From Nemophila menziesii (lineage: Eukaryota; Streptophyta; Magnoliopsida; Boraginales; Hydrophyllaceae): DNA of 64,000 bases. Made by a program: the position numbers and the translations under genes. Positions 58,701-64,000 of the stretch are shown here, one piece after another; position 1 is the stretch's first letter, and each line of letters begins with the position of its first letter. The stretch is taken from positions 1,798,001-1,862,000 of the forward strand of contig JARWIR010000051.1 in the NCBI GenBank assembly GCA_029959085.1. Reading direction: 5' to 3'. A model generated the notes under the pieces. The model saw only the letters and a list, made by a program, of their open reading frames with translations, ran no database searches and was not told where the DNA came from.

Positions 58701-59722
58701 ACTTCTTTAGCTAGCCACTTTAGGCATTTTGCTCGTGTAGCCCTTCATAAGTTTGGTGCTATTTTTCTAGCTTTTTCTTTCTCTTCCAAACTCTCCTTCC
58801 AAGCATCATCTTCTTTTAAACTCTCAATCTTCTATCATCTTCATCATCATTATCATCCCAATCATCTGCATGCTTCCCCAAAATTGTAATTTAACTACCA
58901 CTCTCGTCTTCTTCGTAAGATCAAATGGGTTCAAGATATATTGTTCTAGTCACCAAATCATCAATTAATATATAACCTTTAGGATTGCTCAATGGAAGAA
59001 CTGCGAACAACAACAAACACCAACCAACAACAATAACATACGAACTCCTCTGAGCAGTATAATTGATTAAGGAACTCCTCCGAGCAACAACTGAAAAACT
59101 GGCAAACAACAACAACAATACCAATGAACACGAGCAATACTCAACAACTAACACATGCAAACACTAGCAACACCGGACAGGTAAATTATATGACACCTGA
59201 AAAAAGTGCAGAGTGATAGAAAAAAAAAACTATATACATTATATATATAAATAATAAATTATATCTACGTAATGGTAAAATACCGTATGAACGTCGTAAC
59301 CTGAAAGAAAAAGGTTTAAATACTGATGATAATTTTTTTTTGAAATTTTAAAAATTGAAATAACCAAGGAGAGGTTTTCAAAACGTTCTCTTTTTCTTTT
59401 CTAAATTGTATCCTAGATATAAGATAAAGGGTAGTTTAAATATCTATCCTTTAATTTAATTTTGAAGTAAATAAATTGAAAAGGGAAAAAGGGGAAGGAA
59501 AAGGAAGAAAAAAGTGAAAATACACGTATGGGCCCACCCACAAAATTTGAGATACTTGGTAGCACAAGAAAGGAAAAGGGGAGTGAGATGAAAAAAGTAA
59601 CACCCACTAGACAAAAGAAAAAGGGAAAAGAGATAGAAAAATAGAACAAAGCATACATATACGTACATACATACAAATGGCAATGTTGTTCATGAAATAT
59701 ATCAAATACATGTTTCTATCGA
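58701..59722. other. Upstream region of the receptor kinase gene
   Basis: Non-coding. It includes CT-rich runs (58760-58880), a CAA-rich stretch (59005-59130, repeated AACAACAACAA), and a purine-rich run with a possible 5' UTR up to 59722. GATATA and TATATA sequences occur at 59230-59250 but I cannot choose a TATA box. Confidence 0.35.
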
Positions 59723-62420
59723 ATGATCAAACACCAGAATAGAATGCCTATGACTATGAAAATGTCTCACAATCACCTCATGAACAGCTTTTTCTTTCTA
59801 TTTCTCTATTCTTCTACCCTCTGTTACTCCTATGAAACCAGGAACCATGAAGGTATGTATGTATCTATCTATGTATACCCACTACAGAAACAACAAAAAA
59901 GTAATCTTTTTTACATTTTAATTTCAGTTTCTATGAGAGAAAATTTATTATTTTTTCCGGGTTTTTTTTTGTAGTTAATGCTTTGATAGGTATAAGGGAA
60001 AGTTTGATTGATCCACATGGCGTTCTTAGTAACTGGGACGAGGACTCTGTTGATCCTTGTAGTTGGTCTATGATTACGTGTTCAAGTGACAACCTTGTTA
60101 CTGCTTTGTAATCTTCTTTTCTTTCTCTCTCTCTTTTGTGCTCTGTTTTTTTATTAAATTTATGATTATTATTTATTATTATTATTATTATTCTGACAGT
60201 GGAGCTCCAAGTGAAGGTTTATCTGGGTTTTTATCTGGGATGATATCAAACCTAACAAACCTTAAACAAGTGTAAGAAATTAATTTCATTTTGTATATAG
60301 ATTTAATTAGTTAAAAAAATAAATTGGGTTTTATTTCAGTTTGCTTCAGAACAACAATATATCAGGGCATATACCAAAAGAGTTAGGAAAGCTTGAAAAT
60401 CTTGAGACATTAGATCTCTCAAACAACAAATTATCCGGTCATTTACCCGAGTCTTTGGGTCTAGTACATAATCTCAAATATATGTAAGTATATATTACTT
60501 CGTTTTGACTATAAATGTTTCAAAATGATGTTGATGTTAACGATGTAAACAGGAGATTAAACAACAATAGCTTGTCTGGTGTGATACCTCTTTGTTTAGC
60601 CACGCTACCTCAACTTGCTTTCTTGTGAGTATAATTACTGTATTGTCCTTTCAAATCTCAGTATATGTTTGTTCAAAAAAAGTAAGGGGTGTTTTGTTGT
60701 TTATTCATATTTCAGGGACTTGTCCTACAACAATTTTACTGGTCCAATTCCTCAATTTTCCACCAGAACATTTAGGTACTATTTCTGTCTCTTAACGTTT
60801 ACGCAATTTTTTAATTTTTTTTTTAAACCAAATTAACAAAAAATCGTCCGTTTAGTGTGGTAGGTAATCCTCTAATATGCGGAAAGAGAAGCGGCACCAC
60901 CACCACCACCACCACGGAGAGTTGCTCCGGTCCGATCACCCCTATCCCTCTTTCATTTTCCATTAATCCATCTCCTTCTGGTAAATTCTTAATCCTTAAT
61001 TTCGTAAATATGTATGTATACGTGTGTATATATCTATCTAACAAGTAAGGTTTAAATTCAGGAAAATCCAAATCCAGAAGACGATTAGCTGTAGCACTAG
61101 GGTTTACTCTCAGCTTCGTGTTTATATTCATATTCGCAATTGGGTATTATGTTATATGGCAAAGAAATAGCCGAAAGCAAAAACAATCTATTATAAATAT
61201 AAACGGTAAGAATTTTTTTCTTTTCTTTTGATTTAACCATTTTAAAATTAATAACGCTTTAAATTAATTAGATGTAGAAGAAGAGGGTAGTATAGTAAAA
61301 CTAGGAAACCTAAGAATGTTCACCTTCAAAGAGCTACAACACGCAACAAACAATTTCAGTTCAAAAAATATACTCGGAACAGGTGGATTCGGAAACGTAT
61401 ACAAAGGTAAAATAACAAATCCAAGTGGGCCCACCACGTTTGTTGCAGTAAAACGTCTCAAAGATGTAAACGGAACAGCCGGAGAAGCACAATTCAAAAC
61501 AGAACTAGAATTAATCAGTTTAGCCGTTCACCGGAATCTTCTCCGGTTAATCGGATATTGTGCAACTACAAATGAAAAGCTATTAGTGTATCCGTACATG
61601 TCTAACGGAAGTGTAGCATCAAGGCTTAGAAAAAAACCAAGTTTAGATTGGAATACAAGAAAAAGAATAGCTATTGGTGCAGCTAGGGGTTTAGTTTATT
61701 TACATGAACAATGTGATCCGAAGATTATTCATAGAGATGTTAAAGCGGCTAATGTGTTACTTGATGAGTATTACGAAGCTGTAGTTGGTGATTTTGGTCT
61801 TGCGAAACTTCTTGACCATGGTCAATCTCATGTAACCACGGCTGTTCGTGGTACGGTTGGTCATATTGCACCGGAGTATTTATCGACCGGTCAATCGTCC
61901 GAAAAAACCGATGTATTTGGTTTCGGTATTCTTTTACTTGAGCTTATTACGGGTAGTAAAGCTCTTGAGTTTGGAAAAAATGTACATCAAAAAGGAGCTA
62001 TACTAGACTGGGTAATGATTTTTAAATTATACTTTAAAGAAAATTAAAAAAAAAATTAATAAATTTTGTTTGCAGATTAAGAAAGTAGATGAAGAGAAGA
62101 AGTTAGAGTTATTAGTGGATAAGGAATTGAGTGATAATAGAAGTTTTGATAGAATTGAGGTAGGGGAAATGGTACAAGTGGCGCTTTTATGTACTCAGTA
62201 TCTTCCGATTAATCGGCCAAAAATGTCGGAGGTATTAAGAATGCTTGAAGGAGATGGACTTGTTCAAAAATGGGCAGATTCACATAATACAAACACGTCA
62301 TCATATGCGCATGATCATCGTAATTATTATTATGATGAAGAGAATGAACATCATCGTTTGACTATGTTTGATACCATTACTATGGACCATGATGCTATGG
62401 AGCTATCTGGTCCAAGATAG
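59723..62420 (+). CDS. LRR receptor-like kinase, subfamily II (At2g23950/NIK-like), 10 exons, 654 aa
   Basis: Plasma-membrane receptor kinase. Exons by GT-AG: 59723-59852, 59975-60107, 60200-60271, 60340-60483, 60553-60624, 60716-60775, 60856-60980, 61062-61205, 61272-62011, 62076-62420; total 1965 nt, in frame. Protein: signal peptide (about 1-36), LRR N-terminal cap with [10 protein letters not shown], about five LRRs, a poly-Thr and Pro/Ser stretch (about 220-245), membrane segment (about 254-277), kinase with GTGGFGNV (329-336), K354, HRD ending D448, DFG at D466 and APE (492-494). All catalytic residues are present, RD type. LIGYCAT and GSVASRLR fit the At2g23950/At4g30520 branch rather than NIK1-3. 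Exon 4 (144 nt) encodes two repeats that are usually separate 72-nt exons. First ATG used; Met8, 12, 14 or 20 are possible starts. Confidence 0.93.
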
Positions 62421-63593
62421 TTCAATTATTTGTGTCTTTCTAGTTAAATATTCTTTCAAAAGATAGATTTTATGTAAATACACTCTTAGCCAAGTTCTAA
62501 TTAAATTAAATATATTTTATTGTGTTTTGAAATTGGAGAATATTATATTGTTATTTTACTTTTGGGGAAAGAAATAATGAGATGCTCAAGGAGTGAGGAA
62601 AAGTAGATGTTATTATTCTCCGACCCAAAAAGAGAAAGGGAAAGTAAAAGCAGGTCTTGACTGAGTAAAAGATGGGATGGCATGGCATGGCCATGGGTGG
62701 TCCATTTTCATAAGATGCTTTTTTCTATACTCATGCGTTTCTTGCTCTTCTTCTTTTACCTACTTTATCCAAACATATATACCTTTATTCTCTAAACCCA
62801 CCAAATACTTTTATTTTACTTTTTTGATCCAAGCTACTTATGTTATAACGGGAGTATTTACATATCCCTTTCCAATTTTATGCTTGCTTCAAAGTGAAGC
62901 ATCTATTAGATGATGAACAAGTTTCTTCTCATAGTTCTATCTTTGACTGAGCTATATGCAATATTAGCTATCCAAATAAATTTTTGAATTAGAGATAATT
63001 CATGCGTCATTTGTGTAAAGAAGTAAGATACATGATAAAGTGACCAATTTTTCAGTTATGAATTCTTATGTGTCATCCTTTTTCATGTTTTACCCTTTTA
63101 TCATCATTCTATATAAATTCTTTAAATTCCTTTCCTTAGATAGAATAGATTATAGAGGATAAGTAATTAAGTTAGAGAAATCAAATTATTGGACCATATA
63201 AGTATTAGGTGATAAAATGGTGATACTCTTTGTTTTACATGCTTCAACAAGTTCATATAGAAATAACATAACACGTGGCACTAGATTGAATTGCTGCATC
63301 CCTGCAAATCAATTGCAAGCTTGGATATTACATTTTAAAATTGCATATGATGCTTCAAAAATATGCAAATGAAAGTGTGTATTGGGAGAGCCTTGGTTTA
63401 GTATGTCATTTTAGGCTCTAAATTTTCTTAAAAATCCAGATTTTGGGCTCTATAAATATGAAACCAATGCTCACTAAACAAAAAACAGAAAAAACAAGTG
63501 ATATTTGATAACAAATGTCCAAAACTTGTTATATTGTAAAATCATGGAGGAGAAAAAACAACATTTAATCACTTTCATTAATCATATTTGTTT
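62421..63593. other. Intergenic region between two convergent genes
   Basis: AT-rich, no ORF. It holds the 3' UTRs of both neighbours; AATAAA-like sequences occur on the plus strand near 62572. Nothing else recognised. Confidence 0.5.
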
Positions 63594-63992
63594 TTATCGA
63601 GTTCTTGTCTTGATAAATTTGCCTCTTGAAGCCTTCTTTTCCATCTTTTCCCTCTTTTTCCTTGTCTTTTCATCCTCCTCCTCACCTCCCTGGATAATAC
63701 AAAAAATATATAGATCTCAACACATGTATATATGTATGTATGTATGTATAGGTTGTTATAATGTTTTTTTACCTCTGAACCTTGAGGCAAAAATCCTTTG
63801 ACAAGTCCAAATAGCTTATATCCAGCAAATGCAGGTATCTATAGATTTATAATCACTTTGATTAAACTTCACTCAAAGGAAATGAATATATTAAAAAAGT
63901 TACTTACCACTAGATATATATACCAAAACTTATCAGAGATTATAGATGAAACTTGTACAAAACATGTAACATATATCACATCATGTAAATAC
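63594..63992 (-). CDS. TMEM208/SND2-family ER membrane protein (DUF788), last three exons
   Basis: Related to the SND2 component of SRP-independent targeting to the ER. Minus-strand exons with GT-AG borders: 63992-63908 (85 nt), 63838-63773 (66 nt), 63689-63594 (96 nt, stop TAA 63596-63594). Codon phases agree across both junctions. They encode YLHDVIYVTCFVQ, a FWYIYLV-IPAFAGYKLFGLVKGFLP stretch read across a junction, an acidic GGEEED start, and the Lys/Arg-rich tail ending KFIKTRTR. This closely matches my recollection of Arabidopsis At2g23940. The N-terminal exons lie beyond the window. It converges with the receptor kinase. No break is seen. Confidence 0.85.
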
Positions 63993-64000
63993 CTGCAAAA

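Overview
This is nuclear DNA from a flowering plant, most likely a eudicot. It is AT-rich, carries split genes with GT-AG introns, and is dominated by plant retrotransposons: L1-type LINEs with a DUF4283/zinc-knuckle ORF1, and a Ty3-gypsy element of the Athila clade. I cannot name the species. Three host genes are supported: an intronless GDP-L-fucose synthase (10856-11800, minus), a ten-exon LRR receptor kinase of subfamily II (59723-62420, plus), and the 3' exons of a TMEM208/SND2-family gene (63594-63992, minus) running off the right edge. The last two resemble the neighbouring Arabidopsis genes At2g23950 and At2g23940, so the right end looks like a conserved microsyntenic block.

Layout. 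1-1990: 5' part of a LINE (minus, called L1) with an intact ORF1. 1996-6457: 3' part of an Athila-like element (plus) with a solo LTR nested in it (2365-3823, TSD TAAGA). 6458-9073: 3' end of another LTR element with a different polypurine tract. 9110-10450: a dead LINE 3' end. 10856-11800: the fucose synthase. 11880-15275: AT-rich spacer with MITEs, a dead LINE 3' end and a duplicated Athila boundary. 15289-33866: a LINE (L2, plus, 13-bp TSD) split by a complete 12.8-kb Athila (17702-30531, minus, TSD ACAGT). 34034-43333: a LINE (L4, minus, 13-bp TSD) carrying two solo LTRs. 43785-45711: a dead LINE ORF1. 46317-46857: a non-autonomous hAT. 48597-53908: a LINE (L3, plus, 14-bp TSD). 53923-59700: spacer with tandem repeats, a SINE and a Copia gag fragment. 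Then the receptor kinase and the SND2-like gene, arranged tail to tail.

Two structural patterns recur and are not explained by ordinary annotation. First, three LINE copies (L1, L3, L4) share an 8-bp GC-rich inverted repeat (GGGGTTGA/TCAACCCC or near) placed exactly 10 nt before the ORF2 start; in L1 and L3 that start overlaps the ORF1 stop as ATGA, and the more distant L2 has the same ATGA overlap. This looks like a stop-start translational coupling module. Second, six LTRs from different Athila-like subfamilies begin with a 46-bp inverted repeat of fixed geometry (TGATGTCTCC, 26 bp, GGAGACATCA). The inner arm imitates an LTR end.

The complete Athila keeps gag-pol in one continuous 1875-codon frame broken by five nonsense codons and no frameshift. 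Between pol and a downstream env-position ORF it carries a cluster of paired palindromes (CCGGGTACCCGG type). All retroelements visible in full here carry disabling mutations; L1 runs off the edge but is open as far as it can be read.
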